64,000 bases of DNA from Agromyces ramosus. Lineage in GTDB: Bacteria; Actinomycetota; Actinomycetes; Actinomycetales; Microbacteriaceae. Below are positions 1 through 9,382 of this stretch, in pieces. Numbering within the stretch: position 1 is the first letter of the stretch; every line of letters begins with the position of its first letter. The DNA is taken from contig NZ_JAUSYY010000001.1 in assembly GCF_030817175.1 (NCBI RefSeq), positions 2,418,001 through 2,482,000 of the forward strand, given 5' to 3'. A program made the translations under genes and the position numbers. The notes below the pieces were generated by a model that saw only the letters and a program-made list of their open reading frames with translations, was not told the DNA's origin and did no database searches.

Positions 1-1
1 C

Positions 2-955
2 GTGCCCTACGGCGGCGCCAAGGGCGGCATCGCGATCGACCCGCGTGAGCACTCCATGGCCGAGCTCGAGCGCGTGACCCGACGGTACACGAGCGAGATC
101 CTCCCGATCATCGGCCCCGAGCGCGACATCCCCGCGCCCGACATCGGCACCGACGAGCAGACAATGGCCTGGATCATGGACACCTACTCGGTGAACAGCG
201 GCTACACCGTGCCCGGCATCGTGACGGGCAAGCCCATCGCGCTCGGCGGCTCGCTCGGGCGCGCCAGTGCCACGAGCCGTGGCGTCACGCATATCGCGCT
301 CGCCGCGCTGCGGCACGTGGGCCTCGATCCGGCGCGATCGACGGCGGCCGTGCAGGGCTTCGGAAAGGTCGGTGCGGATGCCGCGCGGTTCCTCTCCGAA
401 GCGGGCGTGCGGGTGACCGCGATCAGCGACCAGTACGGGGCGGTCTCGAACGACGGCGGCCTCGACATCGGGGCGCTCTCCGACCACGTGCGGGCGACCG
501 GCTCCGTCATCGGCTTCGCCGGGGCAGAGCCGCTCGACGGCGCCGACCTGCTCACGCACGACGTCGACCTCCTCGTGCCCGCCGCCGTCGAGGGCGTGCT
601 CCACGACGGCAACGCGACCGAGGTGCGCGCGAGCGTCATCGTCGAGGGCGCGAACGGCCCAACGACTCCGGCCGCCGACCGCATCCTGCGCGAGCGCGGC
701 ATTCTCGTCGTCCCCGACATCCTCGCCAACGCGGGCGGCGTCATCGTCTCCTACTTCGAGTGGGTGCAGGCCAACCAGGCGTACTGGTGGCGTGCCGACG
801 AGGTGGAGTCCAGACTGGAGGAGCGGATGCTCAGCGCGTGGAAGCACGTGCTCGGCTACGCCGACGCGCGGGGGCTCTCGCTCCGCACGGCGGCCACGGC
901 GCTCGCCGTCGAGCGGGTCGCGGAGGCACACCGCCTGCGTGGCCTCTATCCCTGA
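2..955 (+). CDS. Glu/Leu/Phe/Val dehydrogenase, 5'-truncated by the window edge
   Basis: This is the C-terminal 317 residues of an NAD(P)-dependent amino-acid dehydrogenase, which oxidatively deaminates glutamate (or a branched-chain amino acid) to the 2-oxoacid and ammonia. The fragment opens inside the substrate pocket (PYGGAKGG, residues 2-9), followed by PAPDIGTDE with the conserved Asp near 47, and a Rossmann GFGKVG at 119-124. The ANAGGVIVSYFEWVQ stretch near the C-terminus is typical of glutamate dehydrogenases. About 100 residues should lie upstream of the window. It precedes an aldehyde dehydrogenase and putrescine oxidase on the same strand, so it could handle amino groups released by amine catabolism. 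Family is certain; Glu versus Leu specificity is not resolved. Confidence 0.9.
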   Translation: MPYGGAKGGIAIDPREHSMAELERVTRRYTSEILPIIGPERDIPAPDIGTDEQTMAWIMDTYSVNSGYTVPGIVTGKPIALGGSLGRASATSRGVTHIALAALRHVGLDPARSTAAVQGFGKVGADAARFLSEAGVRVTAISDQYGAVSNDGGLDIGALSDHVRATGSVIGFAGAEPLDGADLLTHDVDLLVPAAVEGVLHDGNATEVRASVIVEGANGPTTPAADRILRERGILVVPDILANAGGVIVSYFEWVQANQAYWWRADEVESRLEERMLSAWKHVLGYADARGLSLRTAATALAVERVAEAHRLRGLYP

Positions 956-1036
956 CATCCATGCCGAGTCGCCCGAATCCGATCGAAGTCGGACGACTCG
1001 TGACGACCCACGAACACCAGTGAACGGAACGGACGC

Positions 1037-2506
1037 ATGACGAACGCAACCACTGAAGCCACCGTCCTCGACCAGCTCGACGGCGGGCTCTTCATCGGCG
1101 GCGAATGGGTCGCCGCCGAGGGCGGCAAGACCCTCACGGTCACCGACCCGGCGACCGGCAAGACGATCAAGGAGATCGCGGATGCCTCCGTCGCCGACGG
1201 CATTCGTGCCCTCGACGCGGCCGTTGCCGCGCAAGACGCGTGGGCGGCCACCGCGCCCCGCGAGCGCGGGGAGCTCCTCCGTCGCGCGTTCGACCTCCTC
1301 CAGGAGCGGAAGGAGGAGTTCGCACTCCTCATGACCCTCGAGATGGGCAAGCCCCTCGCCGAGGCCCGCGGAGAGGTCGCGTACGGCGGCGAGTTCCTCC
1401 GCTGGTTCAGCGAGGAGGCCGTGCGCATCAGCGGTCGATACGGGCTGAACCCCGAGGGCACCGGGCGCATGATCGTGTCGCAGCGACCGGTCGGCCCGTC
1501 GTTCTTCATCACGCCGTGGAACTTCCCGCTCGCGATGGCGACTCGCAAGATCGCCCCCGCCCTCGCCGCGGGCTGCACCGTCGTGATCAAGCCGCCGGCG
1601 CTCACCCCGCTCACGACGCTCGCGTTCGTGCAGCTCCTCGAGGAGGTGGGCCTGCCCGCCGGCGTGGTGAACGTCATCGCGACGAGCACCTCGTCGAAGG
1701 TGTCGGGCCCGATCATCGCCGACCCGCGCCTGCGCAAGCTGAGCTTCACCGGCTCGACCGAGGTCGGTCGCAGCCTCATGCAGCAGGCCGCGCAGGGCAT
1801 CCTCCGCACGAGCATGGAGCTCGGCGGCAACGCCCCGTTCGTCGTCTTCCAGGACGCCGACCTCGACAAGGCGGTCGACGGCGCGATGATGGCGAAGTTC
1901 CGCAACATCGGCCAGGCCTGCACGGCGGCCAACCGCTTCATCGTGCACGAATCGGTCGCCGAGGAGTTCGCCGACCGCGTCGCCGAGCGCGTGAAGGCCA
2001 TGAAGGTCGGCCGCGGCACCGAAGAGGGCGTGAACATCGGCCCGCTCATCGACGCGAAGGCGGTCGACTCCGCCGACGCGCTCGTGCAGGATGCCGTCGG
2101 CCGCGGCGCAACCGTGCTGACGGGCGGCAACCGCATCGACGGCGACGGCACGTTCTACGCGCCGACCGTGCTCGCAGGCGTCGCCGCCGGCAGCCGCATG
2201 CTCTCGGAGGAGATCTTCGGCCCCGTGCTCGGCATCTCCACGTTCGCCGATGAAGACGAGGCGGTGCGCCTCGCGAACGCGACCGAGTACGGCCTCGTCT
2301 CCTATGTGTTCACGCAAGACCTCGCGCGCGGCCACCGCATGATCGACCGCCTCGCCACGGGGATGATGGGCCTGAACACCGGACTCGTCTCGAACGCGGC
2401 CGCGCCGTTCGGCGGCGTCAAGCAGTCGGGCATCGGCCGCGAGGGCGGCCTCGAGGGCATCCACGAATACCTCGACACGAAGTACACGCTCATCCCCGTG
2501 AGCTGA
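1037..2506 (+). CDS. NAD(P)-dependent aldehyde dehydrogenase (succinate-semialdehyde or 4-aminobutyraldehyde type)
   Basis: A 489-residue ALDH-superfamily enzyme that oxidises an aldehyde to the acid in the cytoplasm. The catalytic Glu is residue 261 (MELGGNAPF) and the catalytic Cys residue 295 (GQACTAANR), 34 residues apart as in the family. The cofactor motif FTGSTEVG precedes them, and the C-terminus carries PFGGVKQSGIGREGG. It lies 12 bp upstream of a putrescine oxidase gene, so the natural substrates would be 4-aminobutanal or succinate semialdehyde in the putrescine-GABA-succinate route; that assignment is inference from context. The ATG at 1037 gives a normal-length N-terminus. No strong Shine-Dalgarno is visible. 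Confidence 0.85.
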   Translation: MTNATTEATVLDQLDGGLFIGGEWVAAEGGKTLTVTDPATGKTIKEIADASVADGIRALDAAVAAQDAWAATAPRERGELLRRAFDLLQERKEEFALLMTLEMGKPLAEARGEVAYGGEFLRWFSEEAVRISGRYGLNPEGTGRMIVSQRPVGPSFFITPWNFPLAMATRKIAPALAAGCTVVIKPPALTPLTTLAFVQLLEEVGLPAGVVNVIATSTSSKVSGPIIADPRLRKLSFTGSTEVGRSLMQQAAQGILRTSMELGGNAPFVVFQDADLDKAVDGAMMAKFRNIGQACTAANRFIVHESVAEEFADRVAERVKAMKVGRGTEEGVNIGPLIDAKAVDSADALVQDAVGRGATVLTGGNRIDGDGTFYAPTVLAGVAAGSRMLSEEIFGPVLGISTFADEDEAVRLANATEYGLVSYVFTQDLARGHRMIDRLATGMMGLNTGLVSNAAAPFGGVKQSGIGREGGLEGIHEYLDTKYTLIPVS

Positions 2507-2518
2507 AGGAACAGGAAC

Positions 2519-3883
2519 ATGGAACGCATCGACTGCGACGTCGTCATCGTGGGAGCCGGGGCATCCGGCCTCACCGCCGCCACCCGCCTGAAAGACGCCG
2601 GCCGCTCGGTCGTCGTGCTCGAGGCGCGTGACCGCGCCGGCGGGCGGCTCTGGACCGACGACATCGACGGCGCGATGCTCGAGATCGGCGGCCAGTGGGT
2701 CTCGCCCGATCAGGACGCGCTCATCGAGACGCTCGACGAGCTCGGCCTCGAGACCTACCCCCGCTACCGCGAGGGCGAGAACATCTACATCGGGCCCGAC
2801 GGCGAGCTGAAGAAGTTCGAGGGCGAGATCTTCCCGGTGCCGCGCGAGACCGAGGAGCAGATCGTCTCGCTCATCGACGAGCTCGACGCACTCGTCGCCG
2901 AGATCGACCCCGACCGTCCGTGGGCGCACCCGCGGGCCAAGGAGCTCGACGAGATCTCGTTCGCGCACTGGCTCGAGACGCAGACCGACGACCTCGAGGC
3001 GCGCGAGAACATCGGCATGTTCATCGCCGGCGCGATGCTCACGAAGCCCGCGCACGCGTTCTCGGCGTTGCAGGCACTGCTCATGGCGGCATCGGCCGGC
3101 TCCTTCTCGAACCTCGTCGACGCCGACTTCATCCTCGACCGTCGCGTCGTCGGCGGACTGCAGCAGGTGCCGTTGCTGCTCGCCGAGCGACTGGGTGAGG
3201 CGGTGCGCCTCGGCCAGCCGGTGCGCACGGTGCGCTGGGCTCCGGATGCCCCGGAGTCGGGCGTCATCGCGGTGACCGACTCGCTCGAGGTGCACGCGAA
3301 GCACGTCGTGCTCGCGCTGCCGCCGATCCTGATCAGCCGCATCTCCTACGAGCCGCCGCTGCCGCGCCGCCAGCAGCAGTTGCACCAGCACCTCTCGATG
3401 GGCTTCGTCATCAAGGTGCACGCCGTCTACGAGACGCCGTTCTGGCGGGATGCCGGGCTCTCGGGCACCGCGTTCAGCCCCTACGAGCTCGTGCACGAGG
3501 CCTACGACAACACCAACCACGAGGACCCGCGCGGCACCCTCGTCGGCTTCGTGTCCGACGAAGAGGCCGACGGCGTCTTCTCGCTCACGCCCGAGCAGCG
3601 CAAGCGCCGCATCCTCGAGTCGCTCTCGCACTACTTCGGCGAGCAGGCGCTGGCCCCCGTCGTCTACTACGAGAGCGACTGGGGTTCAGAGGAGTGGACC
3701 CGTGGCGCGTACGCCGCGAGCTTCGACATGGGCGGGCTCGCGCGGTACGGCGCCGACCTGCGCACGCCCGTCGGGCCGATCCACTTCTCGTGCTCCGACA
3801 TGGCGGGCAAGGGCTACCAGCACGTCGACGGCGCCATCCGCGTCGGCCGCGACGTCGCCGACGAGATCCTCGCGAGCCGTTGA
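2519..3883 (+). CDS. puo: Putrescine oxidase (FAD-dependent monoamine oxidase family)
   Basis: A 454-residue flavin amine oxidase predicted to oxidise putrescine to 4-aminobutanal with release of ammonia and hydrogen peroxide. The N-terminal dinucleotide motif is GAGASG (12-17), followed by LEARDRAGGR. The segments GGQWVSPDQ, AMLTKPAHAFS, AASAGSFSNLVD and DRRVVGG closely resemble what I recall of actinobacterial (Rhodococcus/Kocuria) putrescine oxidases, which is why I name the substrate. There is no signal peptide, so it is cytoplasmic. It sits between the aldehyde dehydrogenase and a UspA gene whose ATG overlaps its TGA, followed by an APC permease, forming an apparent amine uptake and oxidation operon. 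Confidence 0.85.
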   Translation: MERIDCDVVIVGAGASGLTAATRLKDAGRSVVVLEARDRAGGRLWTDDIDGAMLEIGGQWVSPDQDALIETLDELGLETYPRYREGENIYIGPDGELKKFEGEIFPVPRETEEQIVSLIDELDALVAEIDPDRPWAHPRAKELDEISFAHWLETQTDDLEARENIGMFIAGAMLTKPAHAFSALQALLMAASAGSFSNLVDADFILDRRVVGGLQQVPLLLAERLGEAVRLGQPVRTVRWAPDAPESGVIAVTDSLEVHAKHVVLALPPILISRISYEPPLPRRQQQLHQHLSMGFVIKVHAVYETPFWRDAGLSGTAFSPYELVHEAYDNTNHEDPRGTLVGFVSDEEADGVFSLTPEQRKRRILESLSHYFGEQALAPVVYYESDWGSEEWTRGAYAASFDMGGLARYGADLRTPVGPIHFSCSDMAGKGYQHVDGAIRVGRDVADEILASR

Positions 3884-4770
3884 TGGGCGGCACGCGAATC
3901 GTCGTCGGCTACACCGCCAACGACAGCGGCGCCGACGCGCTCGCCCTCGCCACACGGCTCGCCTCGGCGAGTGAGGCACTCCTCGACGTCGTGATGGTGC
4001 TCCCGAGCGAAGCACGCAACAGCGTGGTGCCGGCAGATGCCGGGTACGAACGACACCTCAAGGAGCGTTCGCGCAGGTGGCTCGCCGAGGCCTCCGCCTC
4101 GCTCGGCGACGACGTGGCCCAGTCGCTCCACGTGCGCTACGCCGAGTCGTTCGCCGAGGGGCTCATCGCCGCTGCACACGAGTTCGGCGCGTCGCTCATC
4201 GTCGTGGGTGCCGCCCGCGGCGGCATCCTGGGGCGCTCGCGCATCGGGTCGGTCGCGGGGGAGCTGCTGCACTCGTCCGACGTGCCGGTGGCCCTCGCCC
4301 CGGCGGGCTCGCGCGAGGTTCCTGCCGCGCAGGGCGTGTCGCGCATCACCACCGCGATCGGCACGAGACCCGGAGCCGACGCGCTGCTCGAGGCATCCGT
4401 CGCGCTCGCGCGCGCGACCCTCGCACCCCTGCGACTGCTCTCGCTCGTCTCCATCGACCTGCCGGCCGGCATGGACGAGGGGCTCGCCGAGCTCACCAGC
4501 ACCGTGCACGCCGACGAAGTGCTCCTCACCGCGCGGCGCGCCCTGCCCACCGGCATCGAGGCGACCGCCGAGGTCGCGGAAGGCCCCACCATCGAAGACG
4601 CGGTGCGCGGGCTCGAGTGGCACGCCGGCGAGATCGTGCTTGTCGGCTCCAGTCGCCTGGCGACGCCGCACCACCTGTTCCTCGGTTCGACGGCGGCGAA
4701 GATGCTCCGCGAACTGCCGGTCCCGATGATCGTGGTGCCGCGCACCGCCGCGTCGGGCGCAACGAGCTGA
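3883..4770 (+). CDS. Tandem universal stress protein (UspA family)
   Basis: A 295-residue protein with two USP alpha/beta domains. The first begins RIVVGYTAND and contains IVVGAARGGILGRSRIGSVA, a nucleotide-binding G-2x-G-9x-G-S/T-like loop. The second begins near ITTAIGTRPG and ends VGSSRLATPH...GSTAAKMLREL, with MIVVPR as the last strand. USPs bind ATP and modulate stress or growth responses. The ATG at 3883 overlaps the stop of the putrescine oxidase gene (TGATG), implying translational coupling. The APC permease follows 11 bp later; a USP partnered with an amine permease is common in actinobacteria, but its role here is not known. Confidence 0.88.
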   Translation: MGGTRIVVGYTANDSGADALALATRLASASEALLDVVMVLPSEARNSVVPADAGYERHLKERSRRWLAEASASLGDDVAQSLHVRYAESFAEGLIAAAHEFGASLIVVGAARGGILGRSRIGSVAGELLHSSDVPVALAPAGSREVPAAQGVSRITTAIGTRPGADALLEASVALARATLAPLRLLSLVSIDLPAGMDEGLAELTSTVHADEVLLTARRALPTGIEATAEVAEGPTIEDAVRGLEWHAGEIVLVGSSRLATPHHLFLGSTAAKMLRELPVPMIVVPRTAASGATS

Positions 4771-4781
4771 AAGAGACGGCA

Positions 4782-6335
4782 ATGACGCACCAACCAGTAC
4801 CCGCCGCACCACTGACCGAGGCGACGCGCGCCGTCGACGGAGCCGACCACGGCATCTCGAAGAAGGGGCTCTCGGCCGGTTCGGTCGGCCTCATCGGCGC
4901 GATCGTCATCGGCATCTCGTGCATCGCCCCCGCGTACACGTTGACGGCCGCGCTCGGCCCGACCGTGTCGGAGGTCGGGGTGCAGGTGCCCGCGATCATC
5001 CTCGTCGGGTTCATCCCGATGCTGCTCGTCGCGTTCGGCTACCGCGAGCTCAACCGCCGCATGCCCGACTCGGGCACCTCGTTCACGTGGGCGACGCGTG
5101 CGTTCGGGCCGTGGGTCGGCTGGCTCGCCGGCTGGGGGCTCGTCGCCGCGACGATCCTCGTCCTCTCGAACCTCGCAGGCATCGCGGTGGACTTCCTGTT
5201 CCTGCTGATCTCGCAGATCGCCGGGGATCCGGCGATCGCCGAGCTCTCCACGAACCCGTTCATCAACGTCGTGGTGTGCCTGCTGTTCATGGTCGGCGCG
5301 ACCTGGATCTCGTACCGCGACATGCAGACCACGCAGAAGCTGCAGTACTGGCTCGTGGGGTTCCAGGTGCTCGTGCTCATCATCTTCTCGGTTGCCGCGC
5401 TCGTCGAGGTGGCCAACGGCAACGCCTTCGACGCCACGGCGATCGAGCTGTCGTGGTTCAACCCGTTCGCCGTCGAGTCGTTCTCGGCGTTCGCAGCGGG
5501 CTTGTCGCTCTCCATCTTCATCTTCTGGGGCTGGGACGTCACGCTCACGATGAACGAGGAGACGAAGGGCTCGGAGAAGACCCCGGGGCGCGCCGCGACG
5601 ATCACCGTCGTCACGATCGTGGTGCTGTACCTGCTCATCGCCGTCTCGCTCATCGCCTACGCGGGCGTCGGCACCGGTGAGTTCGGTCTCGGCAACCCCG
5701 ACATCCAAGACAACGTGTTCTTCCACCTCGCGGGCCCGATCCTCGGCCCGCTCGCGGTGCTCGTCTCGCTCGCCGTGCTCACGAGCTCGGCGTCGTCGCT
5801 GCAGTCGACGTTCGTCTCGCCCGCGCGCACGCTCCTCGCGATGGGGCACTACGGCGCCCTGCCAGAGAAGTTCGCGAAGGTCAGCCCCCGCTTCTTCACG
5901 CCCGGGTACGCGACGGTCGTCTCGGCGATCGTGGCATCCGTCTTCTACGCCGTCATGCGCTTCCTCAGCGAGAACGTGCTCTGGGACACGATCACCGCCC
6001 TCGGCATGATGATCTGCTTCTACTACGGCATCACCGCGTTCGCGTGCGTGTGGTTCTTCCGCTCGGTGTGGTTCCGCTCGGTGCGGAACGTGTTCTTCAC
6101 CCTGCTCTTCCCGCTCATCGGCGGAGTGATCCTCGCGGTGCTGTTCTTCACGACGCTCATCGACAGCATGGACCCCGACTACGGCAGCGGCTCGAACATC
6201 TTCGGGGTCGGCCTCGTCTTCGTGCTCGGCATGGTGGTGCTGCTCTCAGGCGTCGCCATCATGCTCTGGCAATGGCGAAAGCGACCCGCGTTCTTCCGTG
6301 GGGAGACCCTCTCGCGCGCGGTCGCCGAGGGCTGA
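4782..6335 (+). CDS. APC-family amino acid/polyamine permease
   Basis: A 517-residue integral membrane transporter of the amino acid-polyamine-organocation superfamily with about 12 hydrophobic helices. Recognisable segments are GLIGAIVIGISCIAP in helix 1, the PDSGTSFTWATRAFGPWVGW loop-helix 3 region, and IFIFWGWDVTLTMNEET in helix 6. The start is the ATG at 4782 behind an AAAGAGA-type ribosome site; longer in-frame extensions would overlap the UspA gene. Being last in the operon with putrescine oxidase and an aldehyde dehydrogenase, it is most simply an importer of putrescine, GABA or a related amine. Substrate is inferred from context only. Confidence 0.87.
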   Translation: MTHQPVPAAPLTEATRAVDGADHGISKKGLSAGSVGLIGAIVIGISCIAPAYTLTAALGPTVSEVGVQVPAIILVGFIPMLLVAFGYRELNRRMPDSGTSFTWATRAFGPWVGWLAGWGLVAATILVLSNLAGIAVDFLFLLISQIAGDPAIAELSTNPFINVVVCLLFMVGATWISYRDMQTTQKLQYWLVGFQVLVLIIFSVAALVEVANGNAFDATAIELSWFNPFAVESFSAFAAGLSLSIFIFWGWDVTLTMNEETKGSEKTPGRAATITVVTIVVLYLLIAVSLIAYAGVGTGEFGLGNPDIQDNVFFHLAGPILGPLAVLVSLAVLTSSASSLQSTFVSPARTLLAMGHYGALPEKFAKVSPRFFTPGYATVVSAIVASVFYAVMRFLSENVLWDTITALGMMICFYYGITAFACVWFFRSVWFRSVRNVFFTLLFPLIGGVILAVLFFTTLIDSMDPDYGSGSNIFGVGLVFVLGMVVLLSGVAIMLWQWRKRPAFFRGETLSRAVAEG

Positions 6336-6384
6336 GCGCCCGAGCCGCCGGGCCCCGAGCCCGGTCGCATCGTTCGGCGGCGGA

Positions 6385-8016
6385 TCAGGCGACGGACGCC
6401 TCTGCGGCCTCGAACACCGCGTTGCCCGCGACGACCGTTCGCACCACGCGCGCCTCGAGCAGCGCATCGGGGCCTTCCGCGAAGGGATCCCGATCGATCA
6501 CCGCGAAGTCCGCGGCGAGCCCGACGGCGATCCGGCCGCGCTCGCCCTCCTCGAGGCAGCTCGCGGCGGCGTCGCGCGTGGCGTGCATCACGGCGTCGGC
6601 AAGGGGGACGGCGTACTCGGGGTGGTTGGCCGGATACGAGCCGTCGAGCGCCGACCGGCGCGTGGTGGCGATGTAGAGGTTCGGCAGCGCCTCATGCGGC
6701 GCGGTCGGGGCATCCGTCGAGAACGCCAGCAGGGCTCCCGCATCGCGGTACTCGGTCCAGGCGAAGCCGCGGTCGGCGCGTTCGTCGCCGAGCATCGCCG
6801 CCCAGTTCGCCCAGATCGCGGGGTCGGCGTGCACGGGCTGCATCGACGCGGTGACGCCGAGCACTGCCATCCGGCCGGCGGTCTCGGCGGCGGCGTACTC
6901 GAGATGCTCGATGCGATGCCGGCGGGGGCGTTCACCGTTCACGGAGTGCGCGTGCTCGAGCGCGTCGAGGGCGATGTCGCTCGCGAGGTCGCCGATCGCG
7001 TGCATCGCGATCTGCAGGCCGGCCGCGTCGGCGACCGCCACCACGGGGCGCAGCCGCTCGAGCGGCCAGATCGGCTCGGCGTTCGAGCCGTCGGCGTACG
7101 GATGCCGCATCGCGGCCGTGCACGCGTCGATCACCCCGTCGAGCACGAGCTTGATGCCGACGACCCTGAGCCACGGGCGGTGCACGCCGGCGAGCTCGAC
7201 GGCGCGAGCGACCTGCGCGAGGTTCTGCTCGTCGTCACCGGTGTTCGCGATGAACCAGTGCGCCAGCACGTGGATCGGCAGCGCGCCGCCGCGGCGCTCG
7301 GCCGCTCGATCGAACGCCGCGAGCCCGAGCTCGTCGAAGGCCATGTCGACCACGCCCGTGACGCCCGACTCGAGGTAGGCGGCGATCGTTCGCTCGACGG
7401 CCGCGTCGCGGTCGGCATCGGTCGCAACGTCCGCGAGCAGCGTCCACGCGTGCTGCTGCGCGGCGGTCTCGTAGAGCATTCCGTCGGGCTCGCCGTCGGC
7501 GTCGCGACCGATGCGCCCACCGATGGGGTCGGGCGTGCGACGGTCGATGCCGAGCTCGCGCAGCGCGGCCGAGTTGACCCAGACCGAGTGGTAGTCGTTG
7601 GCATCGAGGTACACGGGCACGTCGGCGACCACCGCATCGAGCATCGCGGCCGTGGGCGCGCCGCCCGGCACGGAGTCGAACAGCCACCCGCGCCCGAGGA
7701 CTCGCGGCGCCGCGACGTCGGCCTCACGCGCGGCGCGCAGCCGTTCCTGGATCTCGGGCAGGGTGCGGGCGTCGGTGAGCCCGACCTTGCCGAGCGCCTC
7801 GCCCATCATCACGAGGTGCGTGTGGGCGTCGATGAAGCCGGGCACGACCACCTTCCCGCCGAGGTCGACGACCTGCGCATCGGGCCCGGCGACATGGGCG
7901 GCCTCGGCGTCGGAGCCGACGAACGCGATGCGCCCGCCGTCGACGACGATCGCCTCGGCCCAGCCGGGCTCGTCGGCGGTGAAGACCCGGGCGTGCGCGT
8001 AGACGGTGCAGGTCAT
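6385..8016 (-). CDS. Amidohydrolase, YtcJ-like metal-dependent hydrolase
   Basis: A 543-residue amidohydrolase-superfamily enzyme of the amidohydrolase-3 (YtcJ) type. The beta-strand 1 metal motif is DAHTHLVM (His65 and His67). Further ligands are plausible at MHAIGD and HRIEHLEY, and the last catalytic Asp is in FSTDAPTAPHEALP. N-terminal and C-terminal beta-sandwich strands flank the barrel (AIVVDGGRI, AVIDRDPF). Such proteins hydrolyse C-N bonds in diverse amides; the substrate is unknown. Its ATG overlaps the TGA of the upstream MFS gene (ATGA, 8013-8016), so the two are co-transcribed, and it may process what the MFS protein moves. Confidence 0.85.
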   Translation of the reverse strand: MTCTVYAHARVFTADEPGWAEAIVVDGGRIAFVGSDAEAAHVAGPDAQVVDLGGKVVVPGFIDAHTHLVMMGEALGKVGLTDARTLPEIQERLRAAREADVAAPRVLGRGWLFDSVPGGAPTAAMLDAVVADVPVYLDANDYHSVWVNSAALRELGIDRRTPDPIGGRIGRDADGEPDGMLYETAAQQHAWTLLADVATDADRDAAVERTIAAYLESGVTGVVDMAFDELGLAAFDRAAERRGGALPIHVLAHWFIANTGDDEQNLAQVARAVELAGVHRPWLRVVGIKLVLDGVIDACTAAMRHPYADGSNAEPIWPLERLRPVVAVADAAGLQIAMHAIGDLASDIALDALEHAHSVNGERPRRHRIEHLEYAAAETAGRMAVLGVTASMQPVHADPAIWANWAAMLGDERADRGFAWTEYRDAGALLAFSTDAPTAPHEALPNLYIATTRRSALDGSYPANHPEYAVPLADAVMHATRDAAASCLEEGERGRIAVGLAADFAVIDRDPFAEGPDALLEARVVRTVVAGNAVFEAAEASVA

Positions 8017-9248
8017 GCGGCCACCTCCTCGACGACGGCGGGCGTCGCTTCCTCGGTGCGCTGGAGCCGGCTCGAGATGCGGGCGACGAGGAAGGCCGGG
8101 ACGACCAGGATGAAGCTCGCGACGCCGAGCGCCACGACGAAGCCCTGGTAGCCGAACGACTCGACGAGGGCCGCGCCGATCACGGGGGTCAGGCTCGAGC
8201 CCACGAGGTAGACCGCGAGCAGCGGACCCGACCAGCGGCCGTCGGCGTCGAGCGCCGCGGCCGTCGCCACGAAGTAGAAGAACGCGATCGCGTAGATGGT
8301 GTTCCACACGATGAAGACCACGATGAACACGGTCGGATCGGTCACGAAGCCCTCGACGATCTTCAGGGCACCACCCGCGATGAGCAGGGTCGCGAGCGGC
8401 ATGGCACGGCCGAGCCGGTTGCCGACGATCATGAGCAGGACGGCGCCGACGATCCCGCCGGCGGTCGCGCCGCTGAGTGCGATGCCGAGGCCCTCGGGCG
8501 TCAGGCCAGCTTGTTCGGCGCCCATGACGCCGGCCATGGCCCAGAGCGAGTCCTCGCTCACGGCCCAGAGCGCGAACGTCACGAGGAGCGAGAACCCGGC
8601 GATCGTCTCGGCCTGCGCGGGGCGGCGACCGACGAGCCCGGATGCCGCGGCATCCGCTGCCGGTGCGGCAGCATGATCGACGACGGGTGCCGACGGCAGC
8701 CATGCCGACGTGAACAGCACCGCCGCCGAGAACAGCGCGAGGGTTCCGAACACGCTGATCGGCACGAGCGGCAGCAACGGCACCAGCGCCAGGATCACCG
8801 TGATGACCGCGCGATTCGCTAGCCCACTGAACCCCGACACCCGATCGGGGTCGATGAAGGCGGCGAGCGCGGCGCCCGCCGATGAGACCGCCCCGCCGGC
8901 GCCGACGCCGCCGACGAGGAGGCCCGCGACGACGACCCCGGGCGCGGGCACGAGGGCCGCCGCGCCGAAGCCTGCGGCCGCCATGATCAGGCCGACGCGT
9001 GCGACGAGCAGTCGGTGCGGCCCTGCGCTGAGCTTCGCGGTGGCGAGGCCGGTCACGGCGGTGAGGAGCAGCGTGCCGGTCACGAGCCAGCTGGCGGTGA
9101 GCACGTCGACGCCGAGCGCCGATTGCGCTGCGGCGATCATGTACGGCGAGAGGTTCACGCCGAGGTAGCCGGCGATGCCGATCCCGAATGTCGCGACGGC
9201 GCTGGGCAACCGCAGTGGGATCCGGACGGACGGGAGGGGGTGGGACAC
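8013..9248 (-). CDS. MFS transporter
   Basis: A 411-residue major facilitator with about 12 membrane helices separated by a central hydrophilic loop near residues 185-215 (Ala-rich). I chose the GTG at 9248 because a GGAGGTCCCC ribosome site lies just upstream; the longer in-frame reading from 9464 has a non-hydrophobic, arginine-rich front that overlaps the divergent regulator. It is the first gene of a two-gene operon with the YtcJ-like amidohydrolase and is transcribed away from a TetR regulator across a 21-bp perfect palindrome, so it is probably induced by a ligand of that regulator. Import versus export cannot be told from sequence. Confidence 0.82.
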   Translation of the reverse strand: MSHPLPSVRIPLRLPSAVATFGIGIAGYLGVNLSPYMIAAAQSALGVDVLTASWLVTGTLLLTAVTGLATAKLSAGPHRLLVARVGLIMAAAGFGAAALVPAPGVVVAGLLVGGVGAGGAVSSAGAALAAFIDPDRVSGFSGLANRAVITVILALVPLLPLVPISVFGTLALFSAAVLFTSAWLPSAPVVDHAAAPAADAAASGLVGRRPAQAETIAGFSLLVTFALWAVSEDSLWAMAGVMGAEQAGLTPEGLGIALSGATAGGIVGAVLLMIVGNRLGRAMPLATLLIAGGALKIVEGFVTDPTVFIVVFIVWNTIYAIAFFYFVATAAALDADGRWSGPLLAVYLVGSSLTPVIGAALVESFGYQGFVVALGVASFILVVPAFLVARISSRLQRTEEATPAVVEEVAA

Positions 9249-9286
9249 GGGGGACCTCCGGGGTAGGCACGACGATGTGCACGAGG

Positions 9287-9307
9287 TAAACGAATGGTGT
9301 TCGTTTA
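9287..9307. promoter_or_regulatory. Perfect palindrome, probable TetR operator
   Basis: TAAACGAA at 9287-9294 and TTCGTTTA at 9300-9307 are exact reverse complements separated by five bases. The site is in the divergent intergenic region, 39 bp upstream of the MFS start and 76 bp upstream of the TetR start, in an AT-rich patch that also holds a CATAAT-like -10 on the minus strand. Position and symmetry fit an operator for the adjacent TetR protein. Confidence 0.7.
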
Positions 9308-9382
9308 TTATGCATACGTGAGCCCGATTCGGGAAGAGGGAAAATCCCGGCGCGTAGGCTGACGTGGACGAAGGAGGCGCCG

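Noticed and set aside
4137..5849. A 570-codon minus-strand open frame opposite the USP and APC permease genes
   Set aside because: Composition is Arg/Asp/Glu/His shadow sequence, and the plus strand carries two unmistakable proteins here.
8639..8656. 18-bp palindrome of two GGATGCC words as a possible operator or transposon end
   Set aside because: It is inside the MFS coding sequence, has no flanking direct repeat or transposase, and is explained by the general word bias.
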